Below, piece after piece: positions 15,492 to 24,800 of a stretch of 45,456 nt of DNA. Source of the DNA: Chloroflexota bacterium. Its GTDB lineage: Bacteria > Chloroflexota > Dehalococcoidia > JACPQK01. Where the stretch lies: positions 1 to 45,456 of the forward strand of contig JACPQM010000017.1 of assembly GCA_016190505.1 (NCBI GenBank), in the 5' to 3' direction. The position numbers were made by a program, and so were the translations under genes. The notes below the pieces were generated by a model that was not told the DNA's origin, did no database searches, and saw nothing but the letters and a program-made list of their open reading frames with translations. Numbering within the stretch: position 1 is the stretch's first letter; each line of letters opens with the position of its first letter.

Positions 15492-15737
15492 GTGCAGGTC
15501 GGGTTTCCCAACCCGACCCACACGGCGCGGGCACCGATTATCAGGGCCCTGCGAGAGGCAACCGCTGCAGATCCCAAGAACGGCAAGGCCCTCGTGAAGA
15601 CCCCCGATGGGCAAACCGCGACGTGCACGGGGTTGCAGCAATATGTCATGCCACGGTCCGGAGACGAGATACGGGCCAAGGTCACCTACAAAGACGGGAA
15701 AGCGCTGCAGGCCCGCTTCGATCGCAGCATTGCGTAG
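15492..15737 (+). CDS. Small hypothetical protein (doubtful)
   Basis: An 81-residue frame with a GTG start. Its first codons lie inside a palindromic hairpin (15497-15518), which argues against a conserved N-terminus, and no Shine-Dalgarno is seen. The rest (KALVKTPDGQTATCTGLQQY, DEIRAKVTYKDGKALQARFD) is protein-like but not recognised. It lies at the left edge of the segment between the 189-bp repeats. Confidence 0.3.
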   Translation: MQVGFPNPTHTARAPIIRALREATAADPKNGKALVKTPDGQTATCTGLQQYVMPRSGDEIRAKVTYKDGKALQARFDRSIA

Positions 15738-15805
15738 CGCCTGCGGGGAATAACGAAGTGGACCAAAAGCTACTCTTGGGCCACCTTGATCCGCCATCTC
15801 TCAGT

Positions 15806-15878
15806 GTAGGTCGTCCCGACGCGTCCCGATGAATCGGGACCTACGCGGGGCGGGCAGGTTGCCCCGATGAATCGGGGT
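15806..15878. repeat. Two palindromic hairpins (CCCGAT-GA-ATCGGG type)
   Basis: A hairpin with outer arms GTAGGTC/GACCTAC (15806-15844) contains an inner GTCCCGAT/ATCGGGAC stem (15823-15840). A second hairpin CCCCGAT/ATCGGGG lies at 15862-15877. The rest of the 15738-15993 gap holds only the dispersed repeat blocks described separately. Confidence 0.75.
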
Positions 15879-15928
15879 GCCCTACGAGAGGCAACCGCTA
15901 TTCCTGCAAATGGTTTGTTCTCGCCCAA

Positions 15929-15974
15929 CCAGGTGAGAAAAGTGCCCTTACCGGTAGACATAATAGGTGGCGGA
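15929..15974 (+). repeat. 46-bp dispersed repeat, copy 1
   Basis: Contains GCCCTTACCGGTAGACATAA and ends AGGTGGCGGA. It recurs on the opposite strand at 45153-45198 with a few substitutions and one indel. It sits just upstream of the rdhA-like promoter. Confidence 0.8.
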
Positions 15975-15993
15975 CTTCGGACGAGAACCTGGC

Positions 15994-16022
15994 TTGACAA
16001 CCATGGGGCGTAAACCTATCAT
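15994..16022 (+). promoter_or_regulatory. Promoter of the rdhA-like gene
   Basis: Perfect TTGACA (15994-15999), 17-nt spacer, TATCAT (16017-16022). The GTG start at 16056 follows with AAGGAGG in between. Confidence 0.7.
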
Positions 16023-16055
16023 CCTTGCATCATACTGTGCTGCAAGGAGGGGCTC

Positions 16056-17264
16056 GTGCGAACTGTCAAAATCGTAGGGCCGCAGGAGCGTGTGGACGAG
16101 CGGGATACTCCGCATCCCAGAATGCAGCGTGGCGAACTGGGCCAGCGCCTGTTGAGGCTACGGACGTCGCCCTCCAAAGACCCCTTCCGTAGAATAGTGC
16201 GTTCCAGCAACGCCACCGATCGGCGCAACTGCCTCACCTGGGTGATGGGCAATACCCCTGATGGGGCAGTCAACCCCGAGCGGACTGAGGTGCCGGACCC
16301 GGTGGCTATGGCGAAAAGGATCAAGGGGGTGGCCAGGTTCCTGGGTGCAGATGTGGTAGGCATCACCTATCTGGACCAGGCCTACGTCTACTCTCATCGC
16401 AGTGGAGACAGTGCCTCCCGGGGTGAAAAGGATGGCGATGAGGTGAAACTGCCGCACCGCTACGCCATATGCCTGGGCACTGCCGGCGACTATAACATGT
16501 ACCGGGCCAACCCCAGCCGGATCAGTGACGCGGAGTATAGCGTGGGTAGCGCACTGACCTGCGTCATAGGCTTCAATCTGGCGGCGTACATCCGGGAAAT
16601 GGGGTATCCGGCGATGGCCCACGATTCCGGCCACAACGACGTCAACCCCATCCCTCTGGCTTTGATGGCTGGACTGGGAGAGCTCGGCAGGAACGGCCTG
16701 CTCATCAACGAAAAGTACGGTCCGGGGCTACACTTGTTTGTGGTCACCACCGACCTCCCCCTGGCCGTGGACCACCCGGTGGATGTGGGCGTCGAGGACT
16801 TCTGTAGATCGTGTGAGAAGTGCGCTCGTCTCTGCCCTTCTCACAGTATCCCGTTTGGAGACAAGAAGGAAGTCCACAATGGCGTGGAGCGGTGGCGGAT
16901 CAATGTGGACTCCTGCTACAAGCTCAGGGCCTTTCACGCGGACCAGTGGGAGGTCTGTCAGACCTGCGTCGTCGTGTGCTGCTACTACAAGCGGGACACC
17001 TGGTGGCACAGCCTGGCCCTGTGGCTGGTCAAAGGGACGCCAATACCTCTGCGGCAGCTCGTGGTCAAGCCCCTGCTGTGGGTTGACGACCTGATCTGGG
17101 GGAAAGAGCCGCACTACAGGGTACGGTGGTTGGACTACGATAGCGCGTACACCCCGGAAGAGAAGCCCTGCAAGGTCCCCGGCTGTGTGGCCCACAGTCC
17201 AAGCTGGAAAGGGAAGAAGGCGCGGGGTAGGGCGAGGCAGATCGCTGTCCAGGCCAAGGGATGA
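16056..17264 (+). CDS. Reductive dehalogenase-like protein (RdhA family), soluble form
   Basis: 402 residues, GTG start, AAGGAGG upstream. The catalytic region (about 80-240) has MAKRIKGVARFLGADVVGIT and AGLGELGRNGLLINEKYGP, both characteristic of RdhA. Two Fe-S motifs follow: CRSCEKCARLCP (C250, C253, C256, C260), then C287 and, after an RdhA-type spacer, CQTCVVVCC (C301, C304, C308), where the usual Pro after the last Cys is replaced by Cys. Family knowledge: these are cobamide and two-[4Fe-4S] enzymes that reduce C-halogen bonds; QueG is a shorter relative. There is no Tat signal or other export signal and no RdhB anchor gene, so it is probably cytoplasmic. A ferredoxin gene follows. It lies inside the segment bounded by the 189-bp repeats. 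The substrate is not known. Confidence 0.82.
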   Translation: MRTVKIVGPQERVDERDTPHPRMQRGELGQRLLRLRTSPSKDPFRRIVRSSNATDRRNCLTWVMGNTPDGAVNPERTEVPDPVAMAKRIKGVARFLGADVVGITYLDQAYVYSHRSGDSASRGEKDGDEVKLPHRYAICLGTAGDYNMYRANPSRISDAEYSVGSALTCVIGFNLAAYIREMGYPAMAHDSGHNDVNPIPLALMAGLGELGRNGLLINEKYGPGLHLFVVTTDLPLAVDHPVDVGVEDFCRSCEKCARLCPSHSIPFGDKKEVHNGVERWRINVDSCYKLRAFHADQWEVCQTCVVVCCYYKRDTWWHSLALWLVKGTPIPLRQLVVKPLLWVDDLIWGKEPHYRVRWLDYDSAYTPEEKPCKVPGCVAHSPSWKGKKARGRARQIAVQAKG

Positions 17265-17342
17265 CGGATCGGGCCAGGCCTCTCTTGATCGTGAGCTCAT
17301 GACCCGGGGGCAGTTTGCCTTAAGCATGGAGGTGGACCCAAG

Positions 17343-17627
17343 ATGGCACATGTAATCGCCGAACCGTGCGTCAACGTTAAGGACGGCGCCTGCATTGACG
17401 TCTGTCCGGTGGGTTGTATCCACGGCAGGCGAGATGACGAGCAGTTCTACATTGATCCCGAGGACTGCATCGAGTGTGGCGCCTGCGTCCCGGCCTGCCC
17501 GGTGAAGGCGATCTTCCCAGATGACGCGATTTCAGAGAAGTGGAAAAGCTTCGTGGGGAAGAACGCCTCATACTTCAAGATGTTGGCCGCTGAGCCAACT
17601 GCTGCCGGCAGACCCGGCAAGACGTGA
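17343..17627 (+). CDS. 7Fe-type ferredoxin ([3Fe-4S][4Fe-4S])
   Basis: 94 residues with ATG at 17343 and GGAGG 10 nt upstream. C9-x7-C17-x3-C21-P and C42-x2-C45-x2-C48-x3-C52-P reproduce the arrangement of seven-iron ferredoxins (FdxA type). One extra Cys (C25) is present. The tail of about 35 residues (SEKWKSFVGKNASYFKML) is usual for this group. It starts 78 bp after the rdhA-like gene on the same strand and is a natural candidate electron donor for it. Confidence 0.92.
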   Translation: MAHVIAEPCVNVKDGACIDVCPVGCIHGRRDDEQFYIDPEDCIECGACVPACPVKAIFPDDAISEKWKSFVGKNASYFKMLAAEPTAAGRPGKT

Positions 17628-18044
17628 CGCCGCGGTCCCAAGCATCACGGCGCCATAGCCCCATGATCTAGGTCCCGTGCGTGGCCCGTCGCCGAAATCC
17701 GCACCTGTTTACCGCACCTGGCTGTACTCGGTGACCTGGGGGACATATCAGCGCAAGCTAGAGTGCTTGTCCTCCCCTCCCCTCACGCTGGCCCAGCGCC
17801 ATCCACACCCGGAAAGGGTCACTTATCGAACTTAGCTTGTACTTGACATCCCAATCACGGAGTGGTACAAGCTTGGTATTTCCCGAACGGGCCGACAGGG
17901 GCGCCATGCTCGGCGGGGTGTTGGGCGGGGGAGCAGGCACGAGCCTTCGCGGCAATGCTGGCGCTTGCGGTGGCGGCGCGCGGGTCTCGGCTCTGGTGCG
18001 GGCAGGCTGGGCCATGGCCCCTTGCAGTAAGCCGGAGGCGACCT
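17628..18044 (+). promoter_or_regulatory. 417-bp non-coding region with a candidate promoter and inverted repeat
   Basis: No convincing gene is seen. At 17834-17873 an inverted repeat AGCTTGTAC/GTACAAGCT (22-nt spacing) overlaps TTGACA (17843-17848), a 17-nt spacer and TACAAG (17866-17871). This may be a regulated promoter for the first solute-binding protein, giving a leader of about 170 nt. The -10 match is poor. Confidence 0.4.
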
Positions 18045-19808
18045 ATGAGACATCGGCGCATCTTGGCAATTGTGGTCATGCTGGGTCTGGCTTTAGCCGC
18101 TTGTGGCCCGGCAGCCTCGCCCACGTCGGCGGTTACCCCGACATCCGCACCCGCTGTCCGGGCGACCGCAGCGCCGGCGACCTCTACACCACTACCGGGG
18201 GCAACGGCTCAACCCAGTGCTACGCCGCGGCCGACTTCTACACCCACCACGGTAGCTGTTGTCAAGGCAAAGACTGGGGGAGTCCTCAGAGTGTCCATGA
18301 TCGAAGACCCCCCGGCCTGGGATGCTATGGCGACGTCCAACTCCGCGCCGGTCCTTCGCGCGCTTAACGGGGTCGTTTTCGACACGCTGGCTCGGACTGG
18401 AGGCTCGGCGCCACCGAAGTCCTGTTCCTTCGCCATCGAAAAGAACCTGGCCGCTAGCTGGAAATACCTGGACCCACTGACACTGGAAATCAAGATTCCT
18501 CAGGGGGTCAAGTTCCAGAACAAGCCTCTGGTGAATGGGCGCGAGCTTACCGCGGAGGACGTGGCCTACAGCCTTCGGCGGTTGCTCAAGGTCAACCTCC
18601 GGATGAGCACTATAGTCCCATACATAGCCGGCATCGAGGCGAAGGATGGTAATACCGTAGTAATCTCCCTGACAAAACCTCATTCGGGGATCACCTCGGC
18701 GGCCTTTCTGGGCAACAAGTACACCAGTGGTATCCTTGCCAAAGAGTCTGGGGGGACCAAGGAAAGCTGGGCCGACCCCTATACCTCGTGGGTTGGCACC
18801 GGTCCCTTCATGTTCCAGCAGTACCTCAATGGTGTGAGGACCATCTTTGAGAGAAACTCCGGCTATCGAAAGCCTGGCCTTCCCTACTTGGACCGGATAG
18901 AGTTCCCGATTATGCCCGATGCTGGCACACGGACCGCAGCCCTGAGATCGGGGCGGGTTGATGCCAGCACTCAGTTCGGCCTGTCTTGGCCCATGGTCCG
19001 GGAGCTCGGGACGACATCCCCAAGCATAAAGGTATTTCAATGTCCAGGGTTCTCACAGGCCATGAGCTCGTGGCGGATAGACGAGCCGCCCTTCAACGAT
19101 GTGCGGGTACGCCGGGCGGTGAGCATGCTTCTAGACCGGAAGGCGCTGGCTGAGAAGGTGTGGGAGGGGCAGGCAACCGTCGTTGCCCTGGGCTCCTCCC
19201 AAATAGACCCCAGCTTTCTCGACGTGGAGGGGTTCCCACCGGAGACGCGCAAGTACCTCGAGTACCGGCCCGAGGAGGCGATGCGTCTGCTGGCCGAGGC
19301 CGGCTATCCAGGTGGCAAGGGTCTGGAGGTTGCCTTTACCCACACCATGGCCCACCCTCGGTCTTTCATCGAGTGGTCGGAATTCCTTATTGCGGCAATG
19401 GGCCGAGCCGGAATCACGGTCAAGCCTACCTGGATGGAGTACGGCCGGTATTCGACCACCTACACGAGGGGGGACTTCCATAGTTTGGGGACGGGCGGTC
19501 TGAGTGCCTCGGACCCATACATAGTCTTTGAACTGTGGCTGAGCACGGCTAGCGCGGCTCAGAACAAGCCCAGGGTAAAGGACCCGGAGCTGGACCGCCT
19601 CATTGCGGAGTTTACGGGGACCATTGAGGAGGCCAAGGCCAAGGAGTTGGCCCGCCAGATACAGGTGCGTATCGTTGATCAGGTCTACGTCCTGGTTTCG
19701 CCACTGCCTTACACCTACGCCGTTTGGCAACCCTGGGTGCATGACTACCTTCTTGCCGATGAGCCTTCCTCAGGGCTCTGGGCGGAGAAGGTCTGGCTAG
19801 ATAGATAG
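18045..19808 (+). CDS. Family-5 solute-binding lipoprotein (peptide/nickel type), paralogue 1
   Basis: 587 residues from ATG at 18045, with GGAGG about 7 nt upstream; longer frames lack a signal. The lipoprotein signal ends LGLALAAC (C20 as the acylation site). A Thr/Pro/Ala-rich linker (about 21-70) follows, then the SBP_bac_5 domain (about 75-580), with ELTAEDVAYSLRR, SWVGTGPFMFQQY, RVRRAVSMLLDRKALAEK and YRPEEAMRLLAEAGYPGGKG. Such proteins capture oligopeptides, nickel chelates or other small molecules for ABC importers. No permease or ATPase gene is near, so the importer must be elsewhere. It is followed after 73 bp by a close paralogue, which points to tandem duplication. Confidence 0.9.
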   Translation: MRHRRILAIVVMLGLALAACGPAASPTSAVTPTSAPAVRATAAPATSTPLPGATAQPSATPRPTSTPTTVAVVKAKTGGVLRVSMIEDPPAWDAMATSNSAPVLRALNGVVFDTLARTGGSAPPKSCSFAIEKNLAASWKYLDPLTLEIKIPQGVKFQNKPLVNGRELTAEDVAYSLRRLLKVNLRMSTIVPYIAGIEAKDGNTVVISLTKPHSGITSAAFLGNKYTSGILAKESGGTKESWADPYTSWVGTGPFMFQQYLNGVRTIFERNSGYRKPGLPYLDRIEFPIMPDAGTRTAALRSGRVDASTQFGLSWPMVRELGTTSPSIKVFQCPGFSQAMSSWRIDEPPFNDVRVRRAVSMLLDRKALAEKVWEGQATVVALGSSQIDPSFLDVEGFPPETRKYLEYRPEEAMRLLAEAGYPGGKGLEVAFTHTMAHPRSFIEWSEFLIAAMGRAGITVKPTWMEYGRYSTTYTRGDFHSLGTGGLSASDPYIVFELWLSTASAAQNKPRVKDPELDRLIAEFTGTIEEAKAKELARQIQVRIVDQVYVLVSPLPYTYAVWQPWVHDYLLADEPSSGLWAEKVWLDR

Positions 19809-19881
19809 AGCACATCTGTCAGGCTACTAGCCAGTGTTGGCTGGATATGGCGCGTCTTAGTCTGTCGGCGGAGGCCCCCCT

Positions 19882-21663
19882 ATGAAAAACCGGTCATTTG
19901 AAGCGTGGGCGTTCACGCTGGCACTGGTCCTGGCTGCTTGCGCCCAGGCAGCCACTCCCAATCCCACCCCCACTACGGCTCCCGCGGCGAAAGCGACCTC
20001 CACAGCTACCCCTGGGTCTGCCCCTGTTGTACGCACGCCCACGTCTCCGCCAGGGGTGACCGTCCAACCAAGTCCTACGCCACGACCAGCTTCCGCACCC
20101 ACAGCGCCAACCACGATCAAGCCAAAGTATGGGGGAGTCTTCAAGGTGCCCACCATTGGAGACCCTCCACTGTGGGATGCCATGGTGTTGCCCTCCGCTT
20201 CGCCGCACTTCCGCTTGCTCAACGCCATGGTTTTCGAGGTTCTGGCCCGGCCTGGCGGCTCGGCCCCGCCGGACCCCTGTTCCTATGCTATCGAGAATAG
20301 CCTGGCCAGTAGCTGGAAGTACCTGGACCCAACGACACTGGAAATCAAGGTCCATCAGGGAGTGAAGTTCCACAACAAGCCCCCGGTCAACGGGCGGGAG
20401 CTTACCGCTGAGGACGTAGCCTATAGCCTGCGGCGAGTGGTCAAGCTGCACCCCCGGATGACCCCAGCAGCCGCCTACATAGAGAGCATTGAGGCCAAAG
20501 ACAGGTATACCGTGGTGATCTCCCTGAAACAACCCCATGGAGGGTTCACCGCTTCTGTCTTTCTGGGTAACGTTTTTGCTGGTGGTATCCTGGCCCCAGA
20601 GTCGGGAGGGACCAAGGAAAGCTGGGGCGACCCCTCCACTTCCTGGATAGGGACGGGCCCCTTCATGTTCCGGCAACACCTGCCGGGGGTAAAAGCGGTC
20701 TTCGACAGGAACCCCAACTATTGGAAGGCCGGGCTTCCCTATGTGGACCGGATAGAAATCCCCATAATGCCAGACCCCAGCACGCGGCTCGCAGCTTTGA
20801 GGGCGGGCAAGCTGGACGCGCACACCCGTTGGGGCCTTACCTGGGCTTTGGTTTCGCCGCTGAAGGCGACTTCCCCTGAGGTCAAGGTCCTTGCCTGTCC
20901 CGGGATGTCACAGGTCTTGAGCTCCTGGCGGATAGACGAGCCACCGTTTGACGACGTGCGGGTGCGCCGTGCCGTGAGCATGCTTCTGGACCGGAAAGCG
21001 CTGGCTGAAAAGGTGTGGGAGGGGCAGGCGACAGTGGTAGCGATGTTCTCTTCCCAATTGCACCCCCTGTTCCTGGACCTGGAAGGGCTTCCACCGGAGG
21101 TGCGCAAGTACGCGGAATACCGCCCCGAGGAAGCTATACGTCTGCTGGCCGAGGCTGGCTATCCAGGTGGCAAGGGCCTGGAGGTCACCCTCAACCATAC
21201 CCTGGGTACTACTCGCCAGCAAATCGAGTGGTCGGAGTTCCTGATTGAATCCATGGTCAAAGCAGGGATCAAGGTTACGCCCAAATGGATGGAGTATAAC
21301 CGGTACGCCCTGACTTACCTGGCGGGCGACTATCATGGCATGGGGACTGGTGGCGTGAGTGTTCCCGACCCGTACGCCGTCTTTGACATCTTTGTGAGCA
21401 CAGTGGACCCGACTATGAACAAGGGCCGGGTCAAAGACGCAGAGTTGGACCGTCTCATAGCGGAGTTTTTCGGGACCGTAGACGAGGCCAAGTCCCAGGA
21501 GCTGTCTCGACGCATACAAGTGCGCATGTTTGATCAGGTCTACGTCCTGGTGGCGCCTTTCACCTACTTCTACGCCCTTTCGCAGCCCTGGGTGCGGGGC
21601 TATCTCGTTGCCAATGAGGCTTCTGCCGGGCTCTGGGCGGAGAAGGTCTGGCTGGACAAGTAG
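19882..21663 (+). CDS. Family-5 solute-binding lipoprotein, paralogue 2
   Basis: 593 residues, ATG start with GGAGG about 7 nt upstream. The lipobox is LVLAAC (C20), with a linker rich in Thr and Pro (about 21-75). The SBP domain is collinear with the preceding paralogue and has identical blocks such as MLLDRKALAEKVWEGQATVV and SGGTKESW. Differences concentrate in regions that may line the ligand pocket (for example LSASDPYIVFELWLST against VSVPDPYAVFDIFVST). The stop is followed within 3 bp by the second 189-bp repeat copy, so this gene marks the right edge of the bounded segment. Confidence 0.9.
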   Translation: MKNRSFEAWAFTLALVLAACAQAATPNPTPTTAPAAKATSTATPGSAPVVRTPTSPPGVTVQPSPTPRPASAPTAPTTIKPKYGGVFKVPTIGDPPLWDAMVLPSASPHFRLLNAMVFEVLARPGGSAPPDPCSYAIENSLASSWKYLDPTTLEIKVHQGVKFHNKPPVNGRELTAEDVAYSLRRVVKLHPRMTPAAAYIESIEAKDRYTVVISLKQPHGGFTASVFLGNVFAGGILAPESGGTKESWGDPSTSWIGTGPFMFRQHLPGVKAVFDRNPNYWKAGLPYVDRIEIPIMPDPSTRLAALRAGKLDAHTRWGLTWALVSPLKATSPEVKVLACPGMSQVLSSWRIDEPPFDDVRVRRAVSMLLDRKALAEKVWEGQATVVAMFSSQLHPLFLDLEGLPPEVRKYAEYRPEEAIRLLAEAGYPGGKGLEVTLNHTLGTTRQQIEWSEFLIESMVKAGIKVTPKWMEYNRYALTYLAGDYHGMGTGGVSVPDPYAVFDIFVSTVDPTMNKGRVKDAELDRLIAEFFGTVDEAKSQELSRRIQVRMFDQVYVLVAPFTYFYALSQPWVRGYLVANEASAGLWAEKVWLDK

Positions 21664-21665
21664 GG

Positions 21666-21854
21666 CTGCGCCGGGGCTTTGCCCCGCTCAAGGACGAGGC
21701 GCTACGGCGGACAATGGCCACCCGAATGACCATACAGCAGGTCTGCGCCATGCACTCGGTAGACCTCGACAGCCTGCTGCGTGAGCTCAACGAGGCAGCG
21801 ACGGCAGGACCGGCGACACCCGAGCCGGCGCCAGCCGTCAAGACGGCGAGCTAG
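21666..21854 (+). pseudogene. 189-bp direct repeat, copy 2: 3' fragment of the NnrS-like gene
   Basis: Copy of 15283-15471 with two substitutions. The frame is still open to the same TAG stop, encoding the last 62 residues of the NnrS-like protein, but it has no start, ribosome binding site or membrane part. It lies between paralogue 2 and the convergent giant surface protein gene. Confidence 0.93.
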
Positions 21855-21861
21855 GGGTGCA

Positions 21862-24800
21862 CTATCCTCCCCCGAACACCTTCTGCGTACCGGGCGTCTG
21901 AAGGGCTTCCCCACACCTGACGGCTTCGGCGGCGTTGACCAGCTTGTAGCTGTGGTTGCGCGACGAGGACCCGGCGCTTCCGGTAATGCACTGCTTGACC
22001 TGGATAGCAGTCAACGCCGGGCTGCGGGACATGATCAGCGCTGCCAGGCCGGATACGTGCGGTGTGGCCATGGACGTCCCCGATAGCAGCCCGTAGCTGT
22101 TGCTGGGCAGCGTGCTCAGGATGTCCTCCCCAGGGGCTACCACCGTTACCATGTCCCCGTAGTTGGAGAAGTAGGACAGGTCCCCCGAGGGGCCAATGGA
22201 GCTCACCACGATGACGTTCTCCGGGTAGGTGCGCACCAGGCTGGCCGGCGAGGCATATCTGGTGTCCCGGCACTCGTTGCCCGCGGCGAACACCCAGAGC
22301 ACGTCCCGACGCTCCCTCTTGGCATAGTCCAGGGCGCCCTTCAGGATGTTGTTGACCTCCTCCACCTTCTTGGAGGTGCCTGGCGTGCCCACGGTCCCGC
22401 ACTGGTTGTTGTCCACCCACTGGAGGCTCATGTTGATGATGCGGGCGCCGCTCTGCACTGCGGCAATCATGGCCTCCTGGGCCTTGACCGGGCTGGCCCC
22501 GCCGAAGTCATACAGCGACAGGGAGCAGTCCCAGACTACACCGGCCACCCCCACAGCGTTGTCCCCCTTGGCGCAGATAGTGCCCGAGACGTGGGTGCCG
22601 TGGCCGCCGGCCTTAGTGCGCTTGGGGGCCGAGATGGAGGTTACGTTGTCTCGCAGGTCCTCGTGGTTGCGGTCGAAGTCGGCGTCAATCACGGCGATGC
22701 GGACCGAGGGGCTACCAGTGGTGGCGTTCCAGGCCTCGGGCGCCTGCATAAGGCGCAGGTCCCATCCTTCCGGGGAAGGCTCGCCCCAGCTCGGGTATTT
22801 CGAGTCGTTGGGGGTCCTGGATAGCTCGTCCAGCAGGTAGTGGTGGGACGCCGAAGCCACTCCGGTGAAGCCCTCCAACCGCGCGATGACCCTGTCCAGG
22901 GCCGTCAGATCAGCTACCGGGAACTGGAGCTGATAGGTCCGGGTGGCCGCCACCGAGCCGACAATAGTAGCCCCAGTGGCAAAGGCTATCTGCCGGATAC
23001 GGCGCTCCGCGTCGGGCAGGTCAGGGCTCATGACCACCACCACCTCGTCCCCGGCCAGCGGCTGGCTGGTGATGTCCCGAGTGATGCGGGCCGGAGGCGG
23101 CTCGGCGGCCTGGGGTGGGATGGGCTGGGTGGACTCCTGCCCCTCCTGGGCATCGGCCTCTTTCTGCGCTTGCTCCGCTTCCTTGGCCAGGACCTCCGAG
23201 GCCGGCGGCGCCGCCGAGGGCGCCGAGTTGAGCAAGTTGGACGGGTTAGCGGCGGGAGCCGCGCCCTGGCCTCCACCGCTTGCGGTCAACGTGGCCGAGC
23301 TGGCAACCGTGGGGTTGCTGCGCCAGGCGATGGTGAACTGTGACCCCCCGATGGTGACGGTCGCCGGCGAGGCGGCGAACACCTCGTTGGCACCGTAGGC
23401 GTTGGAGCCGTTGGCGTCGAATTCGATGACCGTGTGCAGGCCATTGGAAGTTGGGCTTACCTGCACAAAGGGCAGGCCATCCAGCGTGCCTGCGTACCAC
23501 CTGGACGTGAGGCGGGCGTCGTCGGTATGTGCCGGCGCTGCAGGATTGTTGTCGAAGGCCACGGTGAAAACGTGGAGGCCCAGACGCACTACGGCGCTGC
23601 CCCCGGAGTTGAACATCCCCAGGCGCTCGTCGTCGTTGGCTCCTGTCTGGAGCGGGACCTGGCCGGAGAGGGTCCCCTCGCCCAAAGCAGCGTCGTCGGT
23701 GGAAACATCCATGGTATCGTAGCGGCCATCGGAGTCGGTATCGCTCAAGACGAAGTACGCCGTATCGTCCGCGGATTCGTCGCCGTCACTGTCAATGGTG
23801 AAGCTGCCAGTGAACCAGGTCCTGGAGGTGATGCTGGCGTCGTTGGCCACCCCTCCCGGGTTGCTCACAAAGGCTGTGGTGAAGGTGTAGTGGTCGCCTA
23901 GCCGGACGTCCTCACCGGAGGCGACGGACTCATCGTTGTCGCTGCCGGTCTGTTGGTTGGCCCGGTCTCCGTCGCCGTAGTCGGCATCGTTGGTGGACAG
24001 GTCCATGGTGTCGTAGAGGCCGTCGGAGTCCGTGTCGCTCAGCACGAAGCTCACCGTGTCGTTGGCCAGGCCATTGGCGTCCACGTCAATGGTGAATGTG
24101 CCCTTGTACCAGGTCTTGGCCTGGATACTGACATCGGCGACCACCGAGGCGCTACCCGGGTTCCTGACAAAGCTGACGACGAACTTGTAAGCCCCCAGGG
24201 TGACGTCGCGCGCGAGGCCGTCGCTGGCCAGCAGGCGCTCGTCGTCGTCCGAAACGCTGACCAGGGCGTTGCCCAGGTTCCCGCCCTGGGCGAAGGTATC
24301 ATTGCCCAGGGAGAGGTCCAGCCGGTCATACACGCCGTCGGAGTCCAGGTCGGTAAGGACATAGTAGAGGGTGTCCACCGCGTCTGTCTTGTTGCCGTTG
24401 GCGTTGGCATCCAGGGTGAGCCCGGCTGTCCACCATGTGGAGGAGAGGTGCATGGGGCCAGCGGCCAGCGCTGTGGCCTTGACCGCCAGGCCATGGAAAG
24501 GCCCGGCGGCGATGGCGGTAACCCCGGTGAGGCCGCTCACCGGGACGGGAGTGTGCCTGTTGGTGGTACTGCCGTCACCCAACTGGCCATTGTTATTGTA
24601 GCCCCAGGCCCAGACCGTGCCATCGGACCTGAGCGCAAGGCTGTGTAAGCCTCCGGCGGCGAAGGTGGTAACCCCGGTGAGACCGCTAACCTGGACTGGA
24701 GTGTGCCTGTTGGTGGTAGTGCCGTCACCCAACTGGCCATGGTTATTGTAGCCCCAGGCCCAGACGGCGCCGTCGGACTTCAGCGCCAGGCTGTGGTAGC

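Larger units (their letters stand above)
15475..15981. repeat. Possible MITE-like region bounded by TCCGCCACCT inverted ends
   Basis: The left end reads AATCCGCCACCTGAATGT and the right end, reversed, reads AAGTCCGCCACCTATTATGT. Inside lie a perfect 9-bp hairpin GGTCGGGTT/AACCCGACC (15497-15518), a small ORF, and hairpins at 15806-15844 and 15861-15878. Segments 15781-15798 and 15929-15974 recur in inverted orientation at 45301-45318 and 45153-45198. No transposase is present. Confidence 0.45.

Noticed and set aside
16056..16200. Twin-arginine signal in the RdhA-like protein
   Set aside because: RR pairs occur (DPFRRIVR, TDRRN) but without the SRRxFLK context or a following hydrophobic segment.
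17862..18044. Longer N-terminus for the first solute-binding protein
   Set aside because: The ATG at 18045 has a good Shine-Dalgarno and starts a clear lipoprotein signal. The upstream extension would bury it.
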